A DNA stretch of 64,000 nt. Source: Bacillus sp. J37. GTDB lineage: Bacteria > Bacillota > Bacilli > Bacillales > Bacillaceae. The translations under genes and the position numbers were made by a program. Positions 25,167 to 34,368 of the stretch are shown piece after piece. Position 1 is the first letter of the stretch. Each line of letters opens with the position of its first letter. The stretch lies in the NCBI RefSeq assembly GCF_000518865.1, contig NZ_JAEK01000009.1:1-64000 (forward strand), written 5' to 3'. Under the pieces are notes generated by a model. The model ran no database searches. It had not been told where the DNA came from and saw only the letters and a list, made by a program, of their open reading frames with translations.

Positions 25167-26888
25167 TTAATCTATTTGAAATGTTTCTTTTACAAATGCA
25201 ATAACTTCTTCTGTAGTATCCATTGATAATACAGTTTCTTTAATGCTTTGAGCTTGTTCTTTTGATAATCCTTTAATTTGTGTACGTGCCGGAAGTATTG
25301 ATGTTGCACTCATTGAGAATTCATCAAGACCTAGCCCAAGCAGCAATGGAATTGCGATTGGATCGCCTGCCATCTCACCGCACATACCAGCCCATTTTCC
25401 TTCTTTATGAGCTGCTTCAATAACCATTGAAACAAGACGTAAAATTGCAGGACTGTATGGTTGGTATAAGTATGAGACACGCTCGTTCATACGATCAGCC
25501 GCCATTGTGTACTGTATTAAATCATTTGTTCCGATACTGAAGAAGTCTACTTCTTTTGCAAATTGGCTTGCCATAACGGCAGTTGATGGAATTTCAACCA
25601 TGATACCAATTTCAATTGAATCAGATACTTGAACTCCACTTGCAACCAGCTTTTCTTTTTCTTCTAAAAGAATTGCTTTTGCTTCTCTAAATTCAGAAAG
25701 AGTCGCAATCATAGGGAACATGATTTTTAGGTTTCCGTAGCTGCTAGCACGTAGTAACGCACGTAATTGTGTACGGAAAATATCTTGTTCCTCTAAGCAT
25801 AATCGAATTGCTCTAAAACCTAAGAATGGGTTCATTTCTTTTGGAAGATGTAAGTATGGTAATTCTTTGTCTCCACCGATGTCTAACGTACGAACAACAA
25901 CCGGCTTATCTCCCATTCTTTCAAGAACTGTTTTGTATGCATCGTATTGCTCCTCTTCAGTTGGAAGCTGATCTCTTCCCATGTATAAGAATTCAGTACG
26001 ATAAAGTCCTACTCCTTCTCCACCGTTTTCTAATACACCTTTTACATCATCAGGAGTTCCGATGTTTGCTGCAAGCTCAACGTGTTGACCATCTTTTGAG
26101 ATTGTCGGTTCGTTAACAAGCTTTGCCCATTCAGCTTTTTGAGCTTCGAATTTTGCTTTTTTCTCTTCGTATTGTGCAATGACATCTGAAGATGGATTGA
26201 TAATAACATCACCATCAAGCCCATCTACAATAACCATTACGCCATTCTCAATAGAAGAAGTTGCCTGCTTCGTACCAACAACCGCAGGAATTTCCATTGA
26301 TCTTGCCATTATTGCTGAATGTGATGTACGACCGCCAATGTCAGTTGTAAATCCTTTTACAAATTGACGGTTTAACTGAGCTGTATCAGAAGGAGTTAAA
26401 TCTTCAGCAATGATCACAACTTCTTCTGAAATTAAGCTAGGGTTAGGAATCTGAACACCTAACAAATGAGCGATAATACGTTTCGTTACATCGCGGATAT
26501 CTGCTGCGCGCTCCTTCATATATTCATTGTCCATTGATTCAAACATTGAAACGAACATGTCTGCTGTTTCTTTCATAGCAGACTCTGCATTAACACCATC
26601 TGTTTCAATTTTATCCTTTACTGGACTTAACAACTCGGGATCACTTAACACTAGTAAGTGAGCAGCAAAAATTTCTGCTTTATCTGCACCTAACTCACGG
26701 TTAGCATGCTCTTTAATTTTTTCAAGCTCAGATTTTGATGTAGCAATTGCTGCTTCGAATCTGCTTTTCTCTGCTTCTTTATCTGTTACAGTTTTTTGTT
26801 CTATCTTTAATTCTGGTTCTTCTAAGCGGTATGCCTTTGCAATTGCAATACCTGCAGAAGCTCCAATCCCTTTAAGGTTAGTACTCAT
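25167..26888 (-). CDS. ptsI: Phosphoenolpyruvate-protein phosphotransferase (Enzyme I)
   Basis: The 573-residue protein is full-length Enzyme I, the first step of the PTS, taking phosphate from phosphoenolpyruvate to HPr. The phosphorylated His lies in [20 protein letters not shown] near residue 190. The C-terminal PEP-binding barrel has [14 protein letters not shown], the GFRAIRLCL block and the catalytic Cys in [10 protein letters not shown] near residue 502. The start codon overlaps the ptsH stop by one base (TAATG), so the two are translationally coupled. Confidence 0.97.
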   Translation of the reverse strand: MSTNLKGIGASAGIAIAKAYRLEEPELKIEQKTVTDKEAEKSRFEAAIATSKSELEKIKEHANRELGADKAEIFAAHLLVLSDPELLSPVKDKIETDGVNAESAMKETADMFVSMFESMDNEYMKERAADIRDVTKRIIAHLLGVQIPNPSLISEEVVIIAEDLTPSDTAQLNRQFVKGFTTDIGGRTSHSAIMARSMEIPAVVGTKQATSSIENGVMVIVDGLDGDVIINPSSDVIAQYEEKKAKFEAQKAEWAKLVNEPTISKDGQHVELAANIGTPDDVKGVLENGGEGVGLYRTEFLYMGRDQLPTEEEQYDAYKTVLERMGDKPVVVRTLDIGGDKELPYLHLPKEMNPFLGFRAIRLCLEEQDIFRTQLRALLRASSYGNLKIMFPMIATLSEFREAKAILLEEKEKLVASGVQVSDSIEIGIMVEIPSTAVMASQFAKEVDFFSIGTNDLIQYTMAADRMNERVSYLYQPYSPAILRLVSMVIEAAHKEGKWAGMCGEMAGDPIAIPLLLGLGLDEFSMSATSILPARTQIKGLSKEQAQSIKETVLSMDTTEEVIAFVKETFQID

Positions 26889-27154
26889 TATTCGCCTAGC
26901 CCTTCATTTTTAAATGTTTCTGCTAATCCTGCAACTGCATCTTCAGCATCCGAACCAGCCGCAATAATTTTAATTTGGGATCCTTTAGGAATACCTAAAG
27001 ACATAACACCCATAATTGATTTTAGGTTAACACTTTTACCATTATATTCTAAGTTAACATCTGAATCATATTTGCTAGCAGCCTGTACTAAAACTGTTGC
27101 CGGACGTGCGTGAATTCCTGAATCTGCTGTTACTGTGAATGTTTTTTCTGCCAT
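26888..27154 (-). CDS. ptsH: Phosphocarrier protein HPr
   Basis: The 88-residue protein is HPr. The His phosphorylated by Enzyme I is His15 in [11 protein letters not shown], and the regulatory Ser46 phosphorylated by HPr kinase is in [11 protein letters not shown]. It carries phosphate to EII sugar permeases and, as HPr-Ser-P, acts with CcpA in carbon catabolite control. The start at 27154 gives the family N-terminus MAEKTF; ATG at 27160 is an alternative. GGAG lies upstream. A 99-base gap separates it from ptsG. Confidence 0.97.
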   Translation of the reverse strand: MAEKTFTVTADSGIHARPATVLVQAASKYDSDVNLEYNGKSVNLKSIMGVMSLGIPKGSQIKIIAAGSDAEDAVAGLAETFKNEGLGE

Positions 27155-27253
27155 TTTCATCAATCTCCTTTAAAATTCAACATTTTTTTCAAGTTTTTAT
27201 TTTATCAGCCACACTAGTCAAATGACAAGTGTGGCATCTTTTTTCTAATCAAA

Positions 27254-29359
27254 TTAATCTTCAATCGAAATAACATCTGCATCTTTTGCCGTTACATTAC
27301 CTTGGGCTTGAAGCTTAATTGATTGACCATCTTTTAGGTTCGTAAATACAATTGGTGTCATCACAGATGGTGCATTTTCCTTTACAAAATCAAGATTTAC
27401 TTCAAGTATTTTTTGACCTTGCTCAACAATGTCACCTTCCTGAACAAACGCTTCAAAACCTTCACCTTTTAAGTTTACTGTATCAATTCCAAAGTGGATT
27501 AGTATTTCTTTCCCACCATCAGATTGGATCCCAATCGCGTGTTTCGTTGGGAATACATTTAGAATTTTACCATTTACAGGTGAAACAACCGTTCCATTTG
27601 TAGGTAAGATAGCAAAACCATCTCCCATCATTTTGCCGGAGAATACTTGGTCAGGAACTTCTGTAATTTCTTTTATTTCCCCAGTAAGTGGCGCAACAAA
27701 TGTTTCATTAACGACTTCATTTTTAATTCCGTCAGCAACTACATCTTCCACTTGCTCCTGAACTTCCTGTTCTTGTGAATGTGTTCCAGTTGCTTTTGGA
27801 CGTTTTCCGGACATGACGTCTTGGATCTGAGTTTTTAAGTTGTCCGATTTAGGACCAAAGATTGCTTGAATATTGTTACCAACTTCCAGTACACCTGAAG
27901 CACCTAATTTTTTCAAACGATCCTTATCAACGTTTTTACTGTCATTAACTGTTACACGTAAACGAGTAATACAAGCATCTAAATGCTTGATATTTCCTGA
28001 TCCGCCTAGTGACTCTAAAACTTGTGAAGGTAAATCACCAGTAGAAGGTTTTGCTTGACCTTGATCAGAAGTCTCGACATCTGCCGCTTCACGACCAGGT
28101 GTGGCAAGATTCCATTTACGTATAGCAAAACGGAACCCAAAATAATAAATGACTGCTAGTACCAAACCTACTGGGATTACATACCACCAGTTTGTTTGAG
28201 GATTTAATACCCCGAATAGTAAAAAGTCGATTAATCCGCCAGAGAACGTCATCCCAATTTTTACATCAAGGATGTGCATGATCATAAATGATAACCCAGC
28301 AAATAAAGCATGGATACCAAATAACACTGGTGCTACGAATAAGAAAGAGAATTCAAGTGGTTCTGTAATACCTGTTAAGAAAGAAGTTAATGCAGCAGAA
28401 CCCATCAAACCTGCAACAACCTTTTTGTTTTCTGGTTTTGCTTCATGGTATATTGCAAGAGCAGCAGCTGGTAACCCAAACATCATGAATGGGAACTTAC
28501 CTGTCATGAATGTACCTGCTGTTAAGTCTTGAACTCCGTCACGAATTTGTGCAAAGAAAATTGTTTGGTCACCACGAACAGTCTCACCAGCAGCATTAAC
28601 ATAACTGCCAAATTCAAACCAAAATGGTGAGTAGAAAATATGGTGTAAACCAAATGGAATTAAAGAACGCTCAATGATTCCAAAGATAAGGGCAGCCAAT
28701 GTTCTATTTGCGTCTAAAAGATTTGTTGAGAAAGCATTTAATCCTGTTTGAATTGGAGGCCATACAAAGTACATCGCAATCCCTAATAATACTGTAGATG
28801 CAGCCGTTACGATTGGAACAAATCGTTTCCCTGCAAAGAATCCTAAATATGAAGGCAATTCAATTGTAAAGAAACGATTGTACATTGCTGCTGCAATGAT
28901 ACCAACAATGATACCTCCAAAAACTCCTGTTTGTAGTGTTGGAATGCCTAGGACATTACCATAAGCAGCTCCATTATTAGCTAAAAACTCGGTAAGTTCC
29001 TGTCCACCTTCTGGAATAGTCCCTACCCCTTTAAGAATACTGCTCATGGTGATGTTCATAATTAAGTAACCAATCAAAGCTGCGATACCTGCAACTCCAT
29101 CTCCGTTAGCTAGGCCGATAGCTACCCCAACGGCAAATAATACTGGGAGATTTGAGAATACAATATTACCCGCGTTTTCCATTACACTCGCAATTAACAC
29201 AACCCAATCAGCTGTTAAGAATGGAGCTAAATCAGTTAGTGTTGGATTTTGCAGTGCATTACCTAATGCAAGTAATAATCCAGCAGCAGGTAGTAATGCA
29301 ACTGGTAACATTAGAGCACGTCCAACTTTTTGCAGGACGCCAAATGCATTTTTAAACAT
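27254..29359 (-). CDS. ptsG: Glucose-specific PTS permease, EIICBA
   Basis: The 701-residue protein joins three domains as in B. subtilis PtsG. The EIIC channel occupies about residues 1-410 with roughly ten hydrophobic segments ([18 protein letters not shown] near the start, GITEPLEF-type signature in the middle). The EIIB domain carries the phosphorylated Cys in [13 protein letters not shown], and the C-terminal EIIA domain carries the phosphorylated His in [11 protein letters not shown]. It imports and phosphorylates glucose. AGGAGG precedes the ATG. The leader holds a GlcT-type antiterminator. Confidence 0.96.
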   Translation of the reverse strand: MFKNAFGVLQKVGRALMLPVALLPAAGLLLALGNALQNPTLTDLAPFLTADWVVLIASVMENAGNIVFSNLPVLFAVGVAIGLANGDGVAGIAALIGYLIMNITMSSILKGVGTIPEGGQELTEFLANNGAAYGNVLGIPTLQTGVFGGIIVGIIAAAMYNRFFTIELPSYLGFFAGKRFVPIVTAASTVLLGIAMYFVWPPIQTGLNAFSTNLLDANRTLAALIFGIIERSLIPFGLHHIFYSPFWFEFGSYVNAAGETVRGDQTIFFAQIRDGVQDLTAGTFMTGKFPFMMFGLPAAALAIYHEAKPENKKVVAGLMGSAALTSFLTGITEPLEFSFLFVAPVLFGIHALFAGLSFMIMHILDVKIGMTFSGGLIDFLLFGVLNPQTNWWYVIPVGLVLAVIYYFGFRFAIRKWNLATPGREAADVETSDQGQAKPSTGDLPSQVLESLGGSGNIKHLDACITRLRVTVNDSKNVDKDRLKKLGASGVLEVGNNIQAIFGPKSDNLKTQIQDVMSGKRPKATGTHSQEQEVQEQVEDVVADGIKNEVVNETFVAPLTGEIKEITEVPDQVFSGKMMGDGFAILPTNGTVVSPVNGKILNVFPTKHAIGIQSDGGKEILIHFGIDTVNLKGEGFEAFVQEGDIVEQGQKILEVNLDFVKENAPSVMTPIVFTNLKDGQSIKLQAQGNVTAKDADVISIED

Positions 29360-29465
29360 AAAACAACCTCCTATTTCATTACATATTTGCTTAATAAAAG
29401 TCTTGAAGCCAAAAACACTCTTAATATTAACCGTTTACAATCTCCCTACAATGAGGTATCAAATA

Positions 29466-29554
29466 CAAAAAAGGCATGGTGAACATAGCTTTTATCTGCT
29501 ATTAGGTATAGTTCCCCAAAATAGCAAATAAAAACACTTTGTTCACTCATGCCT
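29466..29554 (-). promoter_or_regulatory. GlcT-type RNA antiterminator (RAT) and terminator in the ptsG leader
   Basis: On the minus strand an inner imperfect hairpin of TTTTATTTGCTATT with AATAGCAGATAAAA (about 29488-29534) resembles a RAT sequence. It is enclosed by arms AGGCATG.GTGAAC and GTTCAC.ATGCCT (29541-29554 and 29472-29484) followed by six T residues, which would form the terminator. GlcT bound to the inner hairpin should prevent termination and allow ptsG transcription when glucose is present. Confidence 0.85.
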
Positions 29555-29591
29555 GATCGAATCAGTAACACGTGAATAATATCGGTTACAA

Positions 29592-30431
29592 TTATTTATT
29601 TGTTAATCGGTATAAGTGCATTGTTAAATAAACTGCTTCAGCTTCATAAACAGGTTTTTGTAACACCTGTTGCATCACTTTTATCATTTTCCAAGAAGTA
29701 TTGTAGCATAAGGGATATTCCTTTTTCAACAGAAAAGATAATTTTTCTGGTTCTGAAACAGTCTCTCCTGAATTAACCCTTTCAATCGTATAGCGAAGAT
29801 GACGAATTAACCTTAGATAATTTACACTGTCCCTATCCACTTTCACCTTCAGAGATTCCTCTATAACTTCTGTTAGACGACTAATTAATTGTGAATACTG
29901 ATTTACTTCTGATAGTGGTTTATTAGAAATGGAGCTATGAATATGAAGAGCAATAAAGCCAATCTCTCCTTCCGGCAAGTCAACAGATAATGACGTATTT
30001 AGAAACTTTATTACCTCTGTTGCCAGCTCATATTCAAAAGGATAAAGAGATTTCGTTTCTAATAAAAAGGGATTTTTCAAATCCATCCCTTGTTGCAAAC
30101 GCTTTAAAGCGAATGTTATGTGATCGGTAAGTGCGATATGGATATGTTCATTAAGCGGCTTTTCCACGCGCTCAAAAATATACCGAATAGCATCTTGAAC
30201 AACTCCGAGCATGTCTTCATCAATGTCTGATAATAACATTTTATACTGCTCTTGTTCTTTTTGGTTTGTAAGCACAAACATTTTTTCATAACTACGTTCT
30301 TGTATGATGTCACCATTTTTTTTCCCAAAGCTTATACCTTTACCTATTAAAACCACTTCTCCGTAAGATTCATGTGAAGCGATTAATACATTATTGTTTA
30401 ATGTTTTTTTTATTTTAAAGGACTCCTTCAC
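29592..30431 (-). CDS. glcT: Transcriptional antiterminator GlcT (BglG family)
   Basis: The 279-residue protein starts with an RNA-binding CAT domain (about residues 1-58, KKTLNNNVLIASHESYGEVVLIGKG split over its length) and has two PTS regulation domains with His residues in EHIHIALTDHITFALKR and LPEGEIGFIALHIHSS, then the second PRD with LRHLRYTIER and YLTMHLYRL. PtsG phosphorylates and inactivates it without glucose. The gene is directly upstream of the RAT leader and ptsG, as in B. subtilis. Translation probably starts at GTG, with AAGGAG upstream. Confidence 0.94.
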   Translation of the reverse strand: MKESFKIKKTLNNNVLIASHESYGEVVLIGKGISFGKKNGDIIQERSYEKMFVLTNQKEQEQYKMLLSDIDEDMLGVVQDAIRYIFERVEKPLNEHIHIALTDHITFALKRLQQGMDLKNPFLLETKSLYPFEYELATEVIKFLNTSLSVDLPEGEIGFIALHIHSSISNKPLSEVNQYSQLISRLTEVIEESLKVKVDRDSVNYLRLIRHLRYTIERVNSGETVSEPEKLSFLLKKEYPLCYNTSWKMIKVMQQVLQKPVYEAEAVYLTMHLYRLTNK

Positions 30432-30601
30432 GAATCCACAGCTCCTTTACATTCAATCTAACATATCGTACAAAAGTTAAGCATGGACGTCAATGAATTT
30501 GTCGATTTTTGTAGTAAAAAATTATTATAGTGTTCTTAATACAAAGGAATGATTAGGAAGAATATCAAAAGTTGGGGAAAGCTATAGAAGAGGTGACCAA
30601 C

Positions 30602-31042
30602 ATGCGGAAATCAATGATCATTATTCAACTTATTATTTTAATAGGGTGTATGACATTAAACCATGCCCAAGCTGCAGAACAACCTGACGTAAAAGTGTTA
30701 GATATAGAATCTAATTCAGTCATTCTTGAGAAAGATATGTCAGTATTATTTGATCGTGAAGTTAAAAAAGCAATAAAAAGTATTAATAATATTACAATTC
30801 AAGCCAGTCCACTTCCTAAAAAAGGGTATCTCATTAAAGTCCCCTTATCCAATTCAATAAAAGTGAAAAATAAATGGTTTGATGACTTTATTTCAGAAGC
30901 ATTACTCGTTTATAATTTAGAGGATAAAACTCAGCATAGACTTATATTATATAATGATGAAAACACGCCAGTCTTTTTCGACATCCTATATGAATTCACA
31001 ACCCTATATAAAGAATTAAATTTAGAAATAAACAGTGAATGA
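30602..31042 (+). CDS. Small secreted protein, unknown function
   Basis: The 146-residue product has a signal peptide: a short positive start, a hydrophobic core (IIIQLIILIGCMTL) and a probable cleavage after HAQA, leaving a mature protein of about 120 residues. The mature part alternates predicted strands and helices and has no Cys after cleavage; the Cys in the signal is not in a convincing lipobox, though IGCM could be tested. The ATG at 30602 follows AGAGGTGA; the frame is open from 30572. I recognise no family. It is the last gene before the toxin-antitoxin locus. Confidence 0.6.
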   Translation: MRKSMIIIQLIILIGCMTLNHAQAAEQPDVKVLDIESNSVILEKDMSVLFDREVKKAIKSINNITIQASPLPKKGYLIKVPLSNSIKVKNKWFDDFISEALLVYNLEDKTQHRLILYNDENTPVFFDILYEFTTLYKELNLEINSE

Positions 31043-31077
31043 TGTACAAAGATACTGCTACATCTCCCCCTTTGTGT

Positions 31078-31083
31078 TATAAT
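31078..31083 (+). promoter_or_regulatory. Extended -10 promoter of the antisense RNA
   Basis: TGTTATAAT (31075-31083) is an extended -10 element about seven bases before the predicted start of the antitoxin RNA. No good -35 is visible, which the extended -10 could offset. Confidence 0.6.
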
Positions 31084-31089
31084 TAAATC

Positions 31090-31190
31090 CGGATTGACCG
31101 TGGATGTTGCCGCATCCACAGTCTGCAGTTTCGATTGGACCTATTCTTTTGACATAAGTAGACCTCTTACATAGGGTCTATTTTTTTTGT
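31090..31190 (+). ncRNA. Predicted type I antitoxin RNA, antisense to the toxin 3' end
   Basis: From the promoter at 31078-31083 a transcript of about 100 nucleotides would run into a terminator with arms AGACC and GGTCT (about 31161-31180) and eight T residues (31181-31188). It contains a stable 5' hairpin GTGGATG/CATCCAC (about 31100-31119). It is complementary to the last codons and 3' untranslated region of the toxin mRNA on the other strand, the layout of RatA/TxpA and SR4/BsrG in B. subtilis. Confidence 0.7.
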
Positions 31191-31261
31191 GTGAAGGCTA
31201 AAATAGCGATAATTAATGAGGCGAATGTAAACATTGATATTAAACTTTCATAAATCGTCAA
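31178..31261 (-). CDS. Holin-like type I toxin (TxpA/BsrG family), 27 residues
   Basis: A TTG at 31261 with AGGAGG nine bases upstream opens a 27-codon frame ending in TAG at 31180-31178. The product starts MTIYESLISMFTFASLII, then AILAFTQKK. The short T-Y-E-S-L opening, single hydrophobic helix and Lys tail are the hallmarks of the holin-like toxins TxpA, BsrG and relatives, which damage the membrane. The ribosome-binding site is partly hidden in a CCTT-CTGG-AAGG hairpin, typical of type I toxins. A -10 TACAAT (31318-31323) and a LexA-like box over the -35 region suggest DNA-damage control. It was too short for routine gene calling. Confidence 0.82.
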   Translation of the reverse strand: MTIYESLISMFTFASLIIAILAFTQKK

Positions 31262-31317
31262 CAAGCATCACCTCCTTCCAGAAGGGGCTTGTTCGATCCT
31301 AATGAAACTGCAACCTA

Positions 31318-31355
31318 ATTGTACCATATCACACCCAAAAATAGAACAAACGTTC
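31318..31355 (-). promoter_or_regulatory. Toxin promoter with LexA (SOS) box
   Basis: The minus-strand -10 TACAAT is at 31318-31323. The palindrome GAACAAACGTTC (31344-31355) fits the GAAC-RNRY-GTTC core of the Bacillus LexA/DinR operator fully, although the outer C and G are replaced by A and T. It overlaps the -35 position (31341-31346), so bound LexA would exclude polymerase. Confidence 0.65.
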
Positions 31356-31379
31356 TCACTTTGGTTATATTATCCTACT

Positions 31380-31649
31380 TCAAATTCTTTTGATTACCAC
31401 TTTTGGCTTTTTTACTTCATTCATTATGTTTGAAGCTATTTTTACTTTTGCTAAAATGCCTTTTAGTATCTCTTCGTCGTCTGCCTTTTTATTAAGATAT
31501 ATTGCTGAAAAGTCATGAATAGCGCTAGCTAATAGTTCAACAGCCCTTTCCTGTTCACTTTCTTTTATTCCATTATTATCTTTAACAAAATGTCTGATCA
31601 TTTCATTTGATATCTCCTGAATTCTCCTTACTTTTTCGATTTCTGTCAT
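31380..31649 (-). CDS. 89-residue helical protein, unknown
   Basis: The product begins TEIEKVRRIQEISNEMIRHF after Met and is predicted to be almost fully helical and charged, with no membrane segment. GGAGGAG lies seven bases before the ATG at 31649; upstream codons to 31685 are not conserved-looking. It lies between the toxin and the WYL gene, transcribed away from the WYL gene, so its promoter region (31650-31800) contains the two LexA-like boxes. I do not recognise the family; an immunity or regulatory role is possible but unsupported. Confidence 0.6.
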   Translation of the reverse strand: MTEIEKVRRIQEISNEMIRHFVKDNNGIKESEQERAVELLASAIHDFSAIYLNKKADDEEILKGILAKVKIASNIMNEVKKPKVVIKRI

Positions 31650-31744
31650 TCTCTCTCCTCCATTTACATGAATAAATTTTCTCACGGATATCTATTACTC
31701 ATCATACGCTATTCAATGGTCAATTATGGCAGAAAAAAAAGTAA

Positions 31745-31756
31745 GAATATACGTTC
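31745..31756. promoter_or_regulatory. LexA-like box 1 between divergent genes
   Basis: GAATATACGTTC, followed by G, resembles the recA operator of B. subtilis (CGAATATGCGTTCG as I recall it), with the same GAAT left arm. It lies upstream of the -35 of the WYL gene. Confidence 0.6.
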
Positions 31757-31763
31757 GTATATA

Positions 31764-31793
31764 TGGATAAAAGAATGTATGTTCGTATATAAT
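31764..31793 (+). promoter_or_regulatory. Promoter of the WYL gene with LexA-like box 2 in the spacer
   Basis: TGGATA (31764-31769) and TATAAT (31788-31793) are 18 bases apart. GAATGTATGTTC followed by G (31773-31784) lies between them and fits GAAT/C-RNRY-GTTC. LexA at this position would block the promoter. Confidence 0.6.
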
Positions 31794-31821
31794 ATAAATG
31801 AATATATTGGAGGTGTATAAA

Positions 31822-32037
31822 TTGAATTATTTCTTCACACAGAGCTTGGAGCAAAACCATCCGATCACCATTATTTATATTGCTAAAGACCGTTCAATTA
31901 CGCAAAGAAAAATTATTGTAAAGAAAGTCACAAAAAGCACATTAATAGCATATTGTTTACTTCGCAGGCAAATAAGGACCTTTTCAATTGATCATATTTT
32001 ATCAGCAGGAATCCAATCATCTTCAAAAGCTGTATAA
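31822..32037 (+). CDS. Single WYL-like domain protein, 71 residues, SOS-linked
   Basis: After a start at TTG 31822 (GGAGG eight bases upstream) the product reads like a minimal WYL domain: an initial helix (FFTQSLEQNHP), strands ITIIYIAKDRSITQRKIIV, a variant of the WYL strand (LIAYCLLR) and the closing RQIRTFSIDHILSAG that corresponds to the R-x-F-x-x-x-R-I motif. WYL domains sense ligands, including single-stranded DNA in some DNA-damage regulators. No DNA-binding helix-turn-helix is present. An ATG at 31798 lies before the ribosome-binding site and is not the likely start. Confidence 0.7.
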   Translation: MNYFFTQSLEQNHPITIIYIAKDRSITQRKIIVKKVTKSTLIAYCLLRRQIRTFSIDHILSAGIQSSSKAV

Positions 32038-32149
32038 ACCCTATACCAATTACCTCGACATGTATCCATCTTTTCCTCATTCTATGTTTTCAATAGCTTG
32101 CCTACAGGTTTTACCTTGTGTATTTGGGGTAATACATAATTGAGCGCGC

Positions 32150-32235
32150 TACAATTGACATTACTAAAACAAACACAACTAGACGCATGAACTCGTGGCG
32201 CGGCCTAGGAGCCGCAACGATATAGGAGAGGTAGG
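32150..32235 (+). other. G/C-rich unexplained segment with GCGGC hairpin
   Basis: Within the gene-free stretch 32038-32377 this segment stands out by composition and contains GCGGC/GCCGC with a six-base loop (about 32199-32214) followed by AGGAGAGGTAGGG. TTGACA at 32157-32162 lacks a matching -10 at the right distance. It could be a small RNA or a remnant of mobile DNA; I cannot identify it. Confidence 0.35.
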
Positions 32236-32308
32236 GCTTATATCATAAAGGCGTCAATAAATATTCTTTTAAATATTCCTCTATTTACATAGGAATTAAA
32301 ACCAACAA

Positions 32309-32357
32309 AAGAGGCTGGTCAGTACGGTCAAAATTAGACGTACTGGTCAGCCTCTAT
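32309..32357 (-). terminator. Terminator of the phosphofructokinase gene
   Basis: AGAGGCTG..CAGTACG and CGTACTG..CAGCCTCT form a 17-bp stem with two adjacent G-T pairs, followed on the minus strand by TTTTGTTGG. Confidence 0.8.
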
Positions 32358-32377
32358 CAACGTTAAATAACTTATTC

Positions 32378-33397
<1,020 letters not shown>

Positions 33398-33600
33398 TTA
33401 TAAATCTAGTTATTATTTCATCTTAATAAATATATTCACCTTCAGGCGGTGTATATATAACTTTCACCAAATAATTTCTACTATATAGATTTTCCTATAT
33501 TTCTTTTCCTAATCAACAGTCAACTTTTAACGATTCACAACCTTAATAGGTAGATTGTTTAAATCATTGATATATAGTAAAGAAATTAATATTCAGTCCC

Positions 33601-33646
33601 AAAAAAAGGTGACAAAAGCGTCTTCAAACGCTCTTGTCACCTTTTT
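33601..33646 (-). terminator. Terminator of the nuclease gene
   Basis: AAAAAGGTGACAA.AGCG pairs with CGCT.TTGTCACCTTTTT with one A-C mismatch; the stop codon lies at the base of the stem and T residues follow on the minus strand. Confidence 0.85.
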
Positions 33647-34352
33647 ATCTCTTCACAGGACGAAAACCTGCTTCTACAGCTTCTTTTTCTGTACAAAATA
33701 ATTCTTCAGGTTTTGTCACATTGTAGGAAGGCGATTGAACTGTATGATAAATTTTTTCTCCCTTAGAATTTATGTTTCCTTTAATCGTACAACCAGATTT
33801 ATCTGTATTTTCATTTTCAACGTGGATTTCATCTTGAAAGCCTTCTTCAGTTGCATAGTTTTCAAGACTCCAAATCCCTAGTTCTTCATTTTGGGCTTGT
33901 TTTTGAATATCATAAAATTCATCAATATATTTTGTATTAGGTTCAAACACATACGCCACCCTTGCCAACCCTTTTTCCAGCAAGAGTTTATTAATCATCT
34001 GATCATCAAGGTAAACGTATGCGAGTATCCGCCCATATTTGTCTCTTTCTCCTAACCCGAGTTCTACTTGTATTTCTTCACCACTTAATGTTTCTTTCAT
34101 ATAGTTGCTTGCTTCAGGCCCGAATGGCTGGACCTGTTTTGATGGATGAACCGTTTCAGGTGTATCTACTAGCAATAGTCTAATTGTTTCCTTCTTACCA
34201 CTGATCATGACGTGAAGCGTATCTCCATCTACCACTTTTGTTACTTCTGCTTCCAATAATGTTGAATTTGTCTGTTCACTTACACATCCGGCTATAAAAA
34301 TAAAAGTTAAAATAAGAAGAAAAAATCTGTACATTCTTTTTGTTTTTATCAT
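33645..34352 (-). CDS. Secreted thermonuclease-like (SNase) lipoprotein
   Basis: The 235-residue product has a lipoprotein signal ending FIAGC, then a staphylococcal nuclease domain (about residues 33-165). Catalytic residues are visible: Asp in VVDGDTLHV, Arg in IRLLLVDTPE, Glu nearby in PFGPEAS and Arg in RDKYGRILAYVY. The last 50 residues, from GCTIKGNINSKGEKIYHTV, form a small C-terminal domain of the kind often found after such nucleases. It would degrade DNA or RNA outside the cell. The gene follows ykvY with a 16-base gap and is probably cotranscribed with it; the binding site before the ATG is weak. Confidence 0.85.
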   Translation of the reverse strand: MIKTKRMYRFFLLILTFIFIAGCVSEQTNSTLLEAEVTKVVDGDTLHVMISGKKETIRLLLVDTPETVHPSKQVQPFGPEASNYMKETLSGEEIQVELGLGERDKYGRILAYVYLDDQMINKLLLEKGLARVAYVFEPNTKYIDEFYDIQKQAQNEELGIWSLENYATEEGFQDEIHVENENTDKSGCTIKGNINSKGEKIYHTVQSPSYNVTKPEELFCTEKEAVEAGFRPVKR

Positions 34353-34368
34353 GTTAAATGACTATTAC

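Noticed and set aside
31798-32037. WYL gene starting at the ATG of 31798
   Set aside because: That ATG precedes the GGAGG site; the TTG at 31822 has correct spacing and matches the domain boundary.
32188-32226. 12-codon frame starting MNSWRGLG in the G/C-rich island
   Set aside because: There is no ribosome-binding site and the frame is too short to support; the segment is better treated as possible RNA.
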